DNA of 64,000 nt. It comes from Paenibacillus polysaccharolyticus. GTDB lineage: Bacteria; Bacillota; Bacilli; Paenibacillales; Paenibacillaceae. Both the position numbers and the translations under genes were made by a program. The notes under the pieces are model-generated. The model was not told where the DNA came from. It ran no database searches and worked only from the letters and a program-made list of their open reading frames with translations. The stretch covers positions 62,001 to 126,000 of the forward strand of contig NZ_FMVM01000013.1 in NCBI RefSeq assembly GCF_900102085.1, written 5' to 3'. This document shows positions 46,643 through 56,076 of this stretch, piece after piece; within the stretch, counting starts at the first letter, position 1, and every line of letters starts with the position of its first letter.

Positions 46643-49237
46643 GTGGATCAAAAGAAAATGGTTGTGAGCTTGCTCGCAAGTGCAATGTTGATCAGTTCAA
46701 CGGTTGGTACAGTGATGGCTGCCAATACAACAACGAAATCATCTGCCAGCAGTAGCGATAGTAAAACAACAACACCGAAAAAACAGGTTGTACATACCTT
46801 GGGGAACCTGGCCCCTGTTAAAGTGACTGCACGAAGTACTGTAAGATTAACGGATGTGAATATTCTGGCTCAGGATGATGGGAACGTCGTGACATATACG
46901 CTATCGTATCAGAATAATGACAGTAAACCTCTAATGATGATTGATTATTGGAGTAAGGTAAAGACGAGTGGAGGCACAGTGTTCTCCCCTAAACTGATCG
47001 CGAAGGATCAGGAAAAGAAATCAATTTCCCCTGGTTCCACGGTAGAACTGACTTATGTCATGAAAGCAGGACGTGAAGTAAAGATCAGTGACCTGAACTT
47101 CCTCATCGTGAAATGGGATTTTAGTCAAGCCAACTATGAGCGAACACTGGGCAAGTTTAATGTGCCCGCTTCCTATAGCATTACTACACCCGTGGGTAAA
47201 CCGAAGACGGTTCGTCTGAGTGACTCTGCGGTGAAAGTTAAAGTTTCTGGCATCAAAGTCTATCCAGGTGAAGATAAGAAACAGTATGTGAAAATTGGTG
47301 TGAATTTAAACAATATTAGTTATAAATTATTGGAGAATCCAAATATCAAGTGGATTTTGCGTACACCAGGTGGAGCTAATTACCCGTTAACGCCAGATAA
47401 AGACAGTGCTACGGTGAGTATTCAAGCACAGGCGAACAAATCTCTTGGTCTGATGGCTTCTCTTCCTACATCGGTGAAACTGCAAAAGTCTGAGTTGCTG
47501 CTTGTCGAAGAGCAGGGTGAAGAGAAAAGTGTGCTTCCTGTGGCCGCTTTGCAACTGCCTGAGGCAAGTAAAAGCAATGTTGAAGTAACGGCAAATCAGG
47601 CGAATATTATTTCGATTGATGGACAGCCTCTCTCGACGTTGCTGAGCTCATCCAGAGTGCGTGTAGAAGATGAGGAATATACGTTGAACATGCAGATGGT
47701 ACTCAAAAACGAAGGGAAAAAGGCCATCAAGGTACCAACGTATTCCTTCGAAGTACGTACAGCCGATGGAACGATTAATCCCATTGAGACGAAAGCATTG
47801 GATAATTTAAAATTAAACCCAGGCGATATCAAAACGATTAAGCTGAGTGGAACATTCCAAGGGGATGGTGACACGAGCAAGATGAAGTTGTATGTGATGA
47901 GCCCTAAGGATAAGACCGAGGGCACGGATACGACAACGGCAACTCCAGCGAACGGATTGGTCTTCTCTTATCCTGTTGGGGTCTATATTTTGCCTGAATC
48001 ACCATCTGGCGGAGATGCTCTGACTACAGAAACAGTCATCAAAAACAATAAAGGTACATTTGGCGTATCAATCGGTTCGTTACAACGTCTGCCGTGGTTG
48101 GATAGCGATATTATTGCCGCAAAGGTAACGATTCGCAATGCATCAACCAAAACGGTACAACTTCCTGAACTGGAAGCGATGTTTACAATAGATTCGGCTC
48201 AAATCGATGGAGATAAAAAGTTAATTTACACGCAATCCGGCAAACTGTTAGGCGCAGGTATGACAACTGAAGCTTATCTGTTAACTAAAATCCCATCGGA
48301 TCTGCGGATGTCTCGTCTGGAACTCAGCTTGAATGAAAAGGTGAGTGAAGAAGAAACAAACGAATGGATTACACTTAATACTTCTGGATTCATCCAAGCA
48401 GTGTCCTATGTCTCTAACGGTAAAACGTACACATCCGGTTCGGGGGATAAAGAGACGGAAATGGGTGCTCGTAGAACAATTCGTTATCCAGGGGCATCAT
48501 CCGATATCGTGTATACCGAATTTGAGATGACCAATAAATCACTCCGTCAGAGTGGACTTGGCAAGCTGGTAGCTTACTATAAATCAGCAGATGGTCAGTA
48601 CTATAGAGCTACAGCGAAACAATCCGAGCGTCTACCGGGACCTGGACAAAAATCGATTGTAACCTTCTGGGCTAAATTGCCGAAATCCGTTACATTCTCT
48701 GACTTGAAGCTGGTTGTAGGTGAAGGGGTTGCTGATGGCAAGTTTGTAACTGGTGAAGGGGAAGCGACGGCTTACGTGAACGCTATGGCATTTGAGGTTC
48801 CGCCAGTCTCCATTAATGTGCAGACTTCCCTAAGTAATATAGACCTGTATCCGTATAACCTTACTGCCAATATTGTACGTGCTTATCTGGCAGGCACCAC
48901 GTCTGTACAGATTGAGATGAATTACACACTCACTCGTAACGAAGAGACAGAGATGGCTGAGAATGAACACAAATTGATTATTACATTCACTGATCAAACA
49001 GGGAAGACATATGAAAAAGAACTGACTGTGGGCACAGATATCAAGGTAGGTAAGAACCAAACTATTACATGGAGCATTGAGGATAGCATTTTCGAGAAGC
49101 TTCGTGGTGGTTCGTATCGTATTAGTCTAGATGACCAGTTCCAAGGACAGCGCATTCGTCTAGCAGAGCAAAGCTATGGTTACGATGTGACAAAACTTCC
49201 AAAGGAAGAACCGATCATTAATTTTGATTCTAAATGA
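46643..49237 (+). CDS. Large secreted protein of unknown function (864 residues)
   Basis: Signal peptide MDQKKMVVSLLASAMLISSTVGTVMAA, a Ser/Thr/Lys-rich spacer, then several beta-sandwich-like units, with recurrent patterns of the type VTYTLSYQNND, YTLNMQMVLKNEGKKAIKVP, VKVTIRNASTKTVQLPEL and VQIEMNYTLTRNEE, reminiscent of DUF11-like or bacterial Ig-like repeats. No SLH domain, sortase motif or catalytic signature. GGGAGGT (46630-46636) sets GTG 46643 as start; ATG 46628 would overlap it. Its position next to the S-layer gene suggests an S-layer-associated or wall protein, which is inference only. Confidence 0.8.
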   Translation: MDQKKMVVSLLASAMLISSTVGTVMAANTTTKSSASSSDSKTTTPKKQVVHTLGNLAPVKVTARSTVRLTDVNILAQDDGNVVTYTLSYQNNDSKPLMMIDYWSKVKTSGGTVFSPKLIAKDQEKKSISPGSTVELTYVMKAGREVKISDLNFLIVKWDFSQANYERTLGKFNVPASYSITTPVGKPKTVRLSDSAVKVKVSGIKVYPGEDKKQYVKIGVNLNNISYKLLENPNIKWILRTPGGANYPLTPDKDSATVSIQAQANKSLGLMASLPTSVKLQKSELLLVEEQGEEKSVLPVAALQLPEASKSNVEVTANQANIISIDGQPLSTLLSSSRVRVEDEEYTLNMQMVLKNEGKKAIKVPTYSFEVRTADGTINPIETKALDNLKLNPGDIKTIKLSGTFQGDGDTSKMKLYVMSPKDKTEGTDTTTATPANGLVFSYPVGVYILPESPSGGDALTTETVIKNNKGTFGVSIGSLQRLPWLDSDIIAAKVTIRNASTKTVQLPELEAMFTIDSAQIDGDKKLIYTQSGKLLGAGMTTEAYLLTKIPSDLRMSRLELSLNEKVSEEETNEWITLNTSGFIQAVSYVSNGKTYTSGSGDKETEMGARRTIRYPGASSDIVYTEFEMTNKSLRQSGLGKLVAYYKSADGQYYRATAKQSERLPGPGQKSIVTFWAKLPKSVTFSDLKLVVGEGVADGKFVTGEGEATAYVNAMAFEVPPVSINVQTSLSNIDLYPYNLTANIVRAYLAGTTSVQIEMNYTLTRNEETEMAENEHKLIITFTDQTGKTYEKELTVGTDIKVGKNQTITWSIEDSIFEKLRGGSYRISLDDQFQGQRIRLAEQSYGYDVTKLPKEEPIINFDSK

Positions 49238-49296
49238 TTACATTTTGAATCAAGGTTATGGAAAAGAAGCAGTATTTAAATTATGTACTGTATAGT

Positions 49297-49334
49297 AAAC
49301 CTCGCTTCCCCATGCAGGGGAGCGAGGTTTTACT
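49297..49334 (+). terminator. Terminator after the 864-residue protein gene
   Basis: AAACCTCGCTTCCCC (49297-49311) with GGGGAGCGAGGTTT (49317-49330), then TTAC; strong stem, short T run. Confidence 0.85.
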
Positions 49335-49400
49335 TGTCCCATCTGACCTTTTTCTCTATAGTTAAAGTTAATAGATTACCAGAGGAGGAACAAATTACAG

Positions 49401-49964
49401 ATGAAACCTTATATGAAAGTCTCTTTGGCTGCACTGGCGATTGGTGTTGGCGTGTGGGTCGGGGCGGTATATAACGATACGGCGATTGGTGCGGGCACGA
49501 GTCAACCGGGAACCGCAGATGATCCGGTGGTAACGAAGAGTTATGTGGATCAGCAGATTGCAAAAGCGCTAGGTGGCGGAGCTACTACAAGTCCAGGCGC
49601 GTCCACTGGCAACAATGGATCGACGGGAACAGGCAACACAGGTGGATCAAGTACTGATCCGGGGTTGCCGCCGCTGGTATCAGGTACAACCGATGCCGTA
49701 GAGATTGTAACCGTGAAGCCGGGTCAACAGCTCCTCGGCAAATCTGGCGCGGAGTTCATTGTACGTAGCGGTAAAGCCGTGATTGTCAGTGAGGGTACGA
49801 ACGGTGTAGCCGATCTGACGGACGGGGTGGACCTGACGAATGGGCAGGCAGCGCCGACCAATCACCTGCTTTCTTTTCCAAGGGACGGACGTGGCATTAC
49901 GGTTCTGGATGGTAACAAATACAGCCTCACGGTCATGGTACGCGGTGGATATACGTTGAAATAG
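49401..49964 (+). CDS. Small exported or membrane-anchored protein, unrecognised
   Basis: 187 residues: N-terminal hydrophobic helix (about 6-24) without an obvious lipobox, a coiled stretch VTKSYVDQQIAKAL, a low-complexity Gly/Ser/Thr linker (about 54-90) and a compact C-terminal domain containing VEIVTVKPGQQLLGKSGAEFIVRSGKAVIV. The linker resembles a spacer that would hold the domain away from the membrane. AGAGGAGGAAC (49381-49391) serves ATG 49401. No homologue recognised. Confidence 0.72.
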   Translation: MKPYMKVSLAALAIGVGVWVGAVYNDTAIGAGTSQPGTADDPVVTKSYVDQQIAKALGGGATTSPGASTGNNGSTGTGNTGGSSTDPGLPPLVSGTTDAVEIVTVKPGQQLLGKSGAEFIVRSGKAVIVSEGTNGVADLTDGVDLTNGQAAPTNHLLSFPRDGRGITVLDGNKYSLTVMVRGGYTLK

Positions 49965-50111
49965 GTTGTGTAGTTTGGTACGGAATTATTCTCTTTTATT
50001 TGCAGTCTATTGCTCAGATTAACCAGTTCTAACAATCATTAATACGGCTAGCCGGGCAAGTTCCTGCTCACTCTATACTTGTAGACAACCAACAACGGAG
50101 GTGCAGGAACA

Positions 50112-50387
50112 ATGGCTAGAAGTAATAAGAAGGTCGTACCGGAAAGTCGTCAAATGCTCGATCAGATGAAGTACGAAATTGCTGCCGAGTTTGGTTTGAA
50201 TGTTGGATATGGTGGTCGTAGCAGTTTAGCTGGCGCAGATACGGAGTTCGGTGGAGAACTTGGCGCGATCAGCGATCATTCCTATGGGCAGTACAAAGGC
50301 TGGGGACATCTCACTTCGCGGGAGAATGGATCGGTCGGTGGAGAGATTACGAAACGCTTGATTCGTCAGGCAGAACAGCACCTCTAG
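50112..50387 (+). CDS. Alpha/beta-type small acid-soluble spore protein with internal insertion
   Basis: Coats and protects spore DNA. 91 residues. Both family boxes are present: the GPR protease site region LDQMKYEIAAEFGL and the C-terminal GGEITKRLIRQAEQHL. Typical proteins have 60-75 residues; here about 25 extra, Gly-rich residues (around SSLAGADTEFGGELGAISDHS) lie between the boxes. AACGGAGGTGCAGG (50095-50108) is a very strong ribosome binding site for ATG 50112. Likely forespore sigma-G controlled, though I could not define its promoter. Confidence 0.88.
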   Translation: MARSNKKVVPESRQMLDQMKYEIAAEFGLNVGYGGRSSLAGADTEFGGELGAISDHSYGQYKGWGHLTSRENGSVGGEITKRLIRQAEQHL

Positions 50388-50411
50388 AACTCATACGTAA
50401 CGTACCCTGAA

Positions 50412-50440
50412 TTGACACCACTTGACAAATACGATAAGAT
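50412..50440 (+). promoter_or_regulatory. Near-consensus promoter directly before a terminator (metK upstream)
   Basis: TTGACA (50412-50417), 17 bases, TAAGAT (50435-50440); a second TTGACA at 50422-50427 lies in the spacer. The terminator below begins about ten bases after the predicted start point. Confidence 0.75.
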
Positions 50441-50455
50441 GGCAGTTGAGGTATG

Positions 50456-50488
50456 CAACCTTTTCCACTAGGGAAAGGTTGATTTTTT
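50456..50488 (+). terminator. Terminator/attenuator in the metK upstream region
   Basis: CAACCTTTTCC (50456-50466) with GGGAAAGGTTG (50471-50481), then ATTTTTT. With the promoter just above it this would define an RNA of about 40 bases. It could also end the spore-protein transcript. Confidence 0.85.
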
Positions 50489-50540
50489 GTTAAGGCAATT
50501 ACCTGAAAAATCCTTGTCTTCGTTATTGCGGATCAGTGTC

Positions 50541-50558
50541 CTTATTATACTGTAAGCT
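50541..50558 (+). promoter_or_regulatory. Possible direct metK promoter
   Basis: TATACT after a 17-base gap from TTATTG, within TTATTGCGGATC..TTATTATACT (around 50524-50554). A second weak box TATAGT is near 50615. No S-box or other SAM riboswitch motif is recognisable in 50390-50640. Confidence 0.35.
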
Positions 50559-50640
50559 TCTTCGAGGGTATAGTGAACGAATCGCCGTTATGTTTTGTTC
50601 GGGCAATCGCCATACTATAGTTATGGGAGGTTGAAACTTC

Positions 50641-51843
50641 ATGTCTATTAAAGGCCGACATCTATTTACATCAGAGTCTGTAACCGAAGGACATCCGGAT
50701 AAAATCTGCGATCAGATCTCGGACGCCGTATTGGACGCGTTTCTTGCGAACGATCCAAACGCTCGTGTAGCGTGCGAAGTTTCGGTAGCAACAGGTCTTG
50801 TGCTTGTTATTGGTGAGATCAGCTCTGCGTCTGAATATGTGGACATTCCGGCAATTGTACGGAATACAGTAAAAGAAATTGGGTACACTCGTGCCAAGTA
50901 CGGTTTTGATTATAATACATGTGCGGTACTGACATCACTCAATGAACAGTCCGCTGATATTGCACAAGGTGTTAATGCCGCGCTGGAGCATCGTGATCCA
51001 GAGCAAATGGCACGTGAAACAGAGAACATTGGTGCAGGTGACCAAGGTTTGATGTTTGGTTTTGCAACGAACGAAACACCGGAGCTAATGCCGTTACCCA
51101 TCGCATTGTCTCACCGTATTGCACGCCGTCTGGCGGAAGTGCGTAAGAACGGTACGCTGGATTACCTTCGTCCGGATGGTAAGACACAAGTGACGATCGA
51201 ATACGACGGTGACAAACCGGTACGTGTGGACACGATCGTTGTATCTACACAGCATGCGGAAGAGACAACACTGGAACAAATCCAGAAAGACATCAAAGAG
51301 CAGGTCATCCTGCCTGTTGTCCCAGCAGAGTTGCTGGATGAGCAGACGAAATATTTTATTAACCCTACAGGGCGTTTCGTTATTGGCGGACCTCAAGGGG
51401 ATGCAGGACTGACTGGACGTAAAATCATTGTTGATACATATGGTGGTTATGCACGTCATGGCGGTGGTGCGTTCTCAGGTAAAGATCCGACAAAAGTAGA
51501 CCGTTCTGCAGCTTATGCCGCTCGTTATGTAGCGAAGAACCTGGTTGCTGCGGGTCTGGCTGACAAAGTGGAGATTCAGCTCGCTTATGCGATTGGTGTA
51601 GCGAATCCGGTATCCATTAACGTGGACACATACGGAACAGGCAAAGTTAGCGAAGAGAAGCTGGTGGAACTGGTGCGAGACAATTTCGACCTTCGTCCAG
51701 CTGGCATCATTCGTATGCTGGATCTGCGTCGTCCGATCTACAGACAAACGGCTGCTTACGGTCACTTTGGCCGTACAGATCTCGATGTACCTTGGGAACA
51801 AGTGGACAAAGCAGAACTCTTGAAAACACAAGCGGGTCTGTAA
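50641..51843 (+). CDS. metK: S-adenosylmethionine synthase
   Basis: Makes SAM from methionine and ATP. 400 residues; [25 protein letters not shown], the hexapeptide GAGDQG in [12 protein letters not shown], and [23 protein letters not shown] are intact. GGGAGG (50625-50630) precedes ATG 50641. In B. subtilis metK is under an S-box riboswitch; none is visible here. Placement beside surface-protein genes is probably fortuitous. Confidence 0.97.
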   Translation: MSIKGRHLFTSESVTEGHPDKICDQISDAVLDAFLANDPNARVACEVSVATGLVLVIGEISSASEYVDIPAIVRNTVKEIGYTRAKYGFDYNTCAVLTSLNEQSADIAQGVNAALEHRDPEQMARETENIGAGDQGLMFGFATNETPELMPLPIALSHRIARRLAEVRKNGTLDYLRPDGKTQVTIEYDGDKPVRVDTIVVSTQHAEETTLEQIQKDIKEQVILPVVPAELLDEQTKYFINPTGRFVIGGPQGDAGLTGRKIIVDTYGGYARHGGGAFSGKDPTKVDRSAAYAARYVAKNLVAAGLADKVEIQLAYAIGVANPVSINVDTYGTGKVSEEKLVELVRDNFDLRPAGIIRMLDLRRPIYRQTAAYGHFGRTDLDVPWEQVDKAELLKTQAGL

Positions 51844-51859
51844 TACGTCAGGCAAATAT

Positions 51860-51898
51860 AAAGCTCTTGGTTCCGTTTAGGAACCAGGGCTTTTTTTG
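51860..51898 (+). terminator. Terminator after metK
   Basis: AAAGCTCTTGGTTCC with GGAACCAGGGCTTT (from 51880), then seven T. Confidence 0.95.
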
Positions 51899-52091
51899 TC
51901 ATGAGCTCCTGAGAATCTTATTAAATAATAGACTCTTCTAGCCTAGTAATCTTAAAGACAAGTAAGCCCAATAAATTATAAATTAAATGTAATATATATC
52001 CAAATAACTAACAGATATTCCTTCTGTGGCCGACATACATATAGAGGTCTGTACATCAGACATAAGGATTAAGGATTAGGGGGAAGGATAG

Positions 52092-55000
52092 GTGTTTGTG
52101 AAAAATTGGGCCCGTAAGGGATGGATTACACTATTAATCGTGATGTTAATGACACAGGGTTTGCTAGGCGGCTGGATAGGTGGAAATACAGCTTATGCCG
52201 CAGATGACTTGGCTGCGAAGGGAATTAGCGCCACATTACCTTTGTTAAATGCAACACAGGCAGACGGAACACAGCCGCTGAAGATTGAATTTACAAACCC
52301 GGTGAGAAAAGTAGCGAATACGCAAGAGCTAATCATTATCCGCCGACTTTCGGATAACTCGGTTGTGCGTAGTATCAATGTTGGTGACCCGACTGTAAGT
52401 ATTACACCTGATAATGTGGCTGTTGATCCAGATCTGGGAAAGGTGGTCACAATTACGCCTAGTCCTGCATTGCCAGGTGGAAGTTTCTATGTCTCTATTG
52501 GTAATCGATCTTTTGTATATGCGGATGGCCAAACTTTTTTTGAAGGACTGGATAAGGAGTGGACCTTCCATGTCGCTACTGCAAGTCCGGCCAAACTGTT
52601 GAATCGAACACCGCAAACGGCATCTACGGGCGTATCGCCTTCAGCAAATCTCACATTGACCTTTGATCAAGCGATGTCTAGAGGTACCGGGAAACTACAG
52701 ATTTATCAAGGGAATGAATTGTTTGAAGAGGTGGATGCGAACTCTTCGCAAATTAGTTTTAACAGCTCACAAACCATTGTGACGATTGACCCTGTTCGAA
52801 ACTGGGCAAATAATAGCACCGTATACATAGCTATACCCGAAGGTTTTTTCCGTGATGCGCTTGGGAATGACACGGCTGCGATCCAGCGAATCGACTGGGG
52901 ATTCAGTGTGATCTCCGATCCATCGGCTATCACAGTGGCTTCTTTGTCTCCAGCAAATGGAGCAACAGGCATAGCTCTTACGACGGAACTAAACGTAACC
53001 TTCACCCAAGAATTGGATACCAATTATTCCGCTCAAGCCATCCTGAGAAGTTCAAACGGCGGTACGGTGAACGCAACAACGATCATTAACAGCTCCAACA
53101 ACCGTCAGCTGCGTATCATTCCGCAATCCAGCCTGACGAGTAACACAACGTATACGGTGGATATTCCGGGTAACGTCTTCCGGGATCGGTCCGGCAATCT
53201 GTTTACAGGCCTAACGGGGACAACCTCGTGGACGTTCAGAACCTTGTCTGTTGACACGACACCACCGGTGCTCAAAACAGCAAAAATGTACAGCAATACG
53301 ATTATTCGTTTGACGTATGATGAATGGTTATCTACGTTTGACCTGTTGCCTTCCAGCTTTGCAGTGACGGTCAATGGAGATAATCGCAGTGTAAGTACGG
53401 CGTATGTTTCAGGGGATAGCGTGTATGTTGTGCTGGATACAGGTGTCGCTGTAGGACAAGTTGTGAAAGTAGCTTATACCGTCCCGACGACAACTTCACG
53501 TAGAGTTCAAGACTTGTCCCTGAACTCTGCGGTCTCCTTCTCGGCACGAGATGTAGAGAATGGACTGGACTCGATCATGTCCAAACCTCGTGAAGGTGTG
53601 GCATATACAAACAGCATCGTTCTCTACTATCCGGAGACGGTATATATTAACTCCAGTGATGCGTATAAACAGTTCAGTGTTACTGCCGATGGCAAAACCA
53701 TTGGCGTAAGCAGCATCTCAACCAACACTAGCTCACAGATTACGTTGAACCTTAGTTCTTCAATTAGCAATGGTGAGGTGGTACGAGTATCGTATCAGCC
53801 AGGTGACCAGCCTGTAAAAGATAGCCGCGGGCAGCCGCTTGCAGGTTTCAGCGGTTTCTATGTGCGGAACAGTAATGATTCAAAGCCGCCTGTATTCCAG
53901 AAGGCTGAAGTTAATGCTAATAAGCTGTGGATGTATTACAATGAGCCGCTAAGCCGGTTAAACAAACCGATGAATAATCAATACTCGGTACTGGCAGACG
54001 GCAAAGCGATCTTTGTTAACAATGTAGACATTGATGATGATCTGGTGACACTAACGCTGACAACTCCAGTGACAAGTACGCAAGTGGTGACGTTATCTTA
54101 TGTACCGGGAACCTCTCGCTTGACGGATATGGCTAACAATCAGGCCGCTTTACTGGATCTTGTACCTGTGACACAGACCTTCGGAAACGGTACAATTCTG
54201 TCCGGTATTCTGCAGGGAGATACGGTCCAGATTAACTTCCGAAACACATTAAAATCAGAAGCTGTACTGACTCCCTCGCAATTTAAAGTACAGTCTGGCA
54301 ATGAAATCATTCCGGTTAGCTCCGCCTCGGTTAATGGGTCTGTTGTGACGGTTAAACTGTCCAAAGCTGCTCAGACCGGACAGGTTGCTACAGTGACGTA
54401 CACCCCAGATGGTGTTCAGCTTAGAGATGCTTTGAATACAGAAGTGGCTGCGTTCGGACCATTGACGTTGCAAGAGAAGACAGCGACTACGACGCCAACA
54501 GATAATACATCGTTAGGACTCCCAGCGTGGCTGACGGAACGTAATGCAAATAACTCCGGTTTTGCTCAAAGTATGTTAATTCTAAGTACAGATGCAGCAA
54601 CAGCTAAGATGGCATCATCTCGTTATAACCGAACAATACAGCAGTACACACTGGACGAAAATAAACTTGAACAGGCGTTCAATTATGCCTCGAACAGCTT
54701 TAAGTTGAATCAACCGATCATATTCGAAGTCCCAACGACGAGTGAAGCAGCCTATGTGGGTATTCCATTCCACAAGCTATCCCAACTGGCAGGCAAATAT
54801 CGTGCAGGTACGATCGGTGTCAAATATAAAGACAATGTATGGATGGTCCCTCTTGCAGATCTGAAGTTTGTAACAATGGGACAAAGTGCGGGAATCACAA
54901 CGGCTCCAGGGACAGCGACCCTGTACGTACAGATGGAGCCTGTGCCAAGACTTTCAGCAGGTGCCATGGACTTCATGTTATCCAGATCCAACGCACAGAG

Positions 55001-55811
55001 TCTGGGAGAAGCAACAGAAACCTATGTTACGCTCTTTAATGGAAACACGGGGAAGAGTGTAGAGCAAAATATTAAAAGTGAATATTTAACGAAGGTGCCT
55101 GGAAACACATCTACACTGTTAACCACCTTGACAGCGATTGACCCCAACTCACAATCGTTATCGTATATACCGACAGCTTATCGAACCTCTTCGACAGGGA
55201 TCGTAGCACGTGGTTTGTTGGATGGAAACCGCGTGATTGCACCGATCACCCATCTGGTCAGCTTCCCTAAAGCATCGGACTGGTCTAGGGAAGCGTTAAC
55301 GGAACTCGCTTCCAAATGGATTATCACTTCAGATAATCTGGACAAGTATAATACCAAAACGAATATCACTCGTGCCGAGTTTGCTGAACTTGTTGCAAGA
55401 GGTTTGGGACTCAAACCGGATGCATCTGCAACATCATTTACGGACCTTGGCAGAAAACCTGAGACCAATGGATATATTGGTGCTGCAGTAAAGGCAAAGA
55501 TTATTCAAGGGGTAGGCAATGGGAAGTTCCAGCCAAACAGCCCGGTCACGCGTGAACAAATGGCGATTATGCTCGTCAAAGCAATGGATTTCGTAGGCCA
55601 GCCTCCGGCACTTCAGGAAAAGGCAGAGGATACGCTCAAGGTATTTAAGGATAAAGCCAAGATCAAAGCCAAGGATTCGGTAGCCAAAGCCGTGCAAACA
55701 GGAATCATCCAAGGGCATCTCGATGAGACCTTCAAGCCTACGGGTAAGGCGACCAGAGAACAAGCGGCGGTCATGTTAAAACGGATGTTGGATCGGATTG
55801 GTTATCTGTAA
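52092..55811 (+). CDS. Large surface protein with Big_5/SwmB-type repeats and C-terminal SLH domains (1239 residues)
   Basis: Signal peptide (about 1-36, ending AYAADD), then Ig-like domains: two or three Big_5 units (TPQTASTGVSPSANLTLTFDQAMS; SPANGATGIALTTELNVTFTQELD), then repeated SwmB-like units marked by VVKVAYTVP, VVRVSYQPGDQPV, VVTLSYVPG and VATVTYTPDGV, each with VKDSRG/LTDMAN-type ends; then a unique region about 815-1040 and three SLH domains (about 1055-1239: ITRAEFAELVARGLGL, VTREQMAIMLVKAMDF, ATREQAAVMLKRMLDR). GTG 52092 and GTG 52098 are both possible starts; GGAAGG is at 52082-52087. Probably anchored to pyruvylated SCWP. Confidence 0.9.
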   Translation: MFVKNWARKGWITLLIVMLMTQGLLGGWIGGNTAYAADDLAAKGISATLPLLNATQADGTQPLKIEFTNPVRKVANTQELIIIRRLSDNSVVRSINVGDPTVSITPDNVAVDPDLGKVVTITPSPALPGGSFYVSIGNRSFVYADGQTFFEGLDKEWTFHVATASPAKLLNRTPQTASTGVSPSANLTLTFDQAMSRGTGKLQIYQGNELFEEVDANSSQISFNSSQTIVTIDPVRNWANNSTVYIAIPEGFFRDALGNDTAAIQRIDWGFSVISDPSAITVASLSPANGATGIALTTELNVTFTQELDTNYSAQAILRSSNGGTVNATTIINSSNNRQLRIIPQSSLTSNTTYTVDIPGNVFRDRSGNLFTGLTGTTSWTFRTLSVDTTPPVLKTAKMYSNTIIRLTYDEWLSTFDLLPSSFAVTVNGDNRSVSTAYVSGDSVYVVLDTGVAVGQVVKVAYTVPTTTSRRVQDLSLNSAVSFSARDVENGLDSIMSKPREGVAYTNSIVLYYPETVYINSSDAYKQFSVTADGKTIGVSSISTNTSSQITLNLSSSISNGEVVRVSYQPGDQPVKDSRGQPLAGFSGFYVRNSNDSKPPVFQKAEVNANKLWMYYNEPLSRLNKPMNNQYSVLADGKAIFVNNVDIDDDLVTLTLTTPVTSTQVVTLSYVPGTSRLTDMANNQAALLDLVPVTQTFGNGTILSGILQGDTVQINFRNTLKSEAVLTPSQFKVQSGNEIIPVSSASVNGSVVTVKLSKAAQTGQVATVTYTPDGVQLRDALNTEVAAFGPLTLQEKTATTTPTDNTSLGLPAWLTERNANNSGFAQSMLILSTDAATAKMASSRYNRTIQQYTLDENKLEQAFNYASNSFKLNQPIIFEVPTTSEAAYVGIPFHKLSQLAGKYRAGTIGVKYKDNVWMVPLADLKFVTMGQSAGITTAPGTATLYVQMEPVPRLSAGAMDFMLSRSNAQSLGEATETYVTLFNGNTGKSVEQNIKSEYLTKVPGNTSTLLTTLTAIDPNSQSLSYIPTAYRTSSTGIVARGLLDGNRVIAPITHLVSFPKASDWSREALTELASKWIITSDNLDKYNTKTNITRAEFAELVARGLGLKPDASATSFTDLGRKPETNGYIGAAVKAKIIQGVGNGKFQPNSPVTREQMAIMLVKAMDFVGQPPALQEKAEDTLKVFKDKAKIKAKDSVAKAVQTGIIQGHLDETFKPTGKATREQAAVMLKRMLDRIGYL

Positions 55812-55876
55812 ACATATAAAGCTGGATTTAAACCCATTCAATTATGAAGGTTTAAATATTAATATGCAGGATGATT

Positions 55877-55916
55877 CCCAGGTATGGAGGTTTACTCTAT
55901 ACCTGGGTCTTTTTTT
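55877..55916 (+). terminator. Terminator after the 1239-residue SLH protein gene
   Basis: CCCAGGTAT (55877-55885) with ATACCTGGG (55899-55907), then eight T. Confidence 0.94.
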
Positions 55917-56076
55917 ACCAGAAAAGCCCTTAATATTCATGATTAACGTAACTTTTTCTACAAAAAACAGTCTATTAATAGAAGGGTATGCTAGGGATCA
56001 CGCTGTGAGACTGTCACTAGGCAGGATCTGTGTGATATCTAAGATTGATATACAAGATGGGAGAGACGTTTCAAAC

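Noticed and set aside
50388-50640. SAM riboswitch (S-box) before metK
   Set aside because: None of the conserved S-box helices or sequence blocks can be found; only a short terminator hairpin is present.
55798-56076. Upstream extension of the phosphodiester glycosidase frame
   Set aside because: It crosses the strong terminator at 55877-55916 and has no ribosome binding site; the start at 56077 gives a normal export signal.
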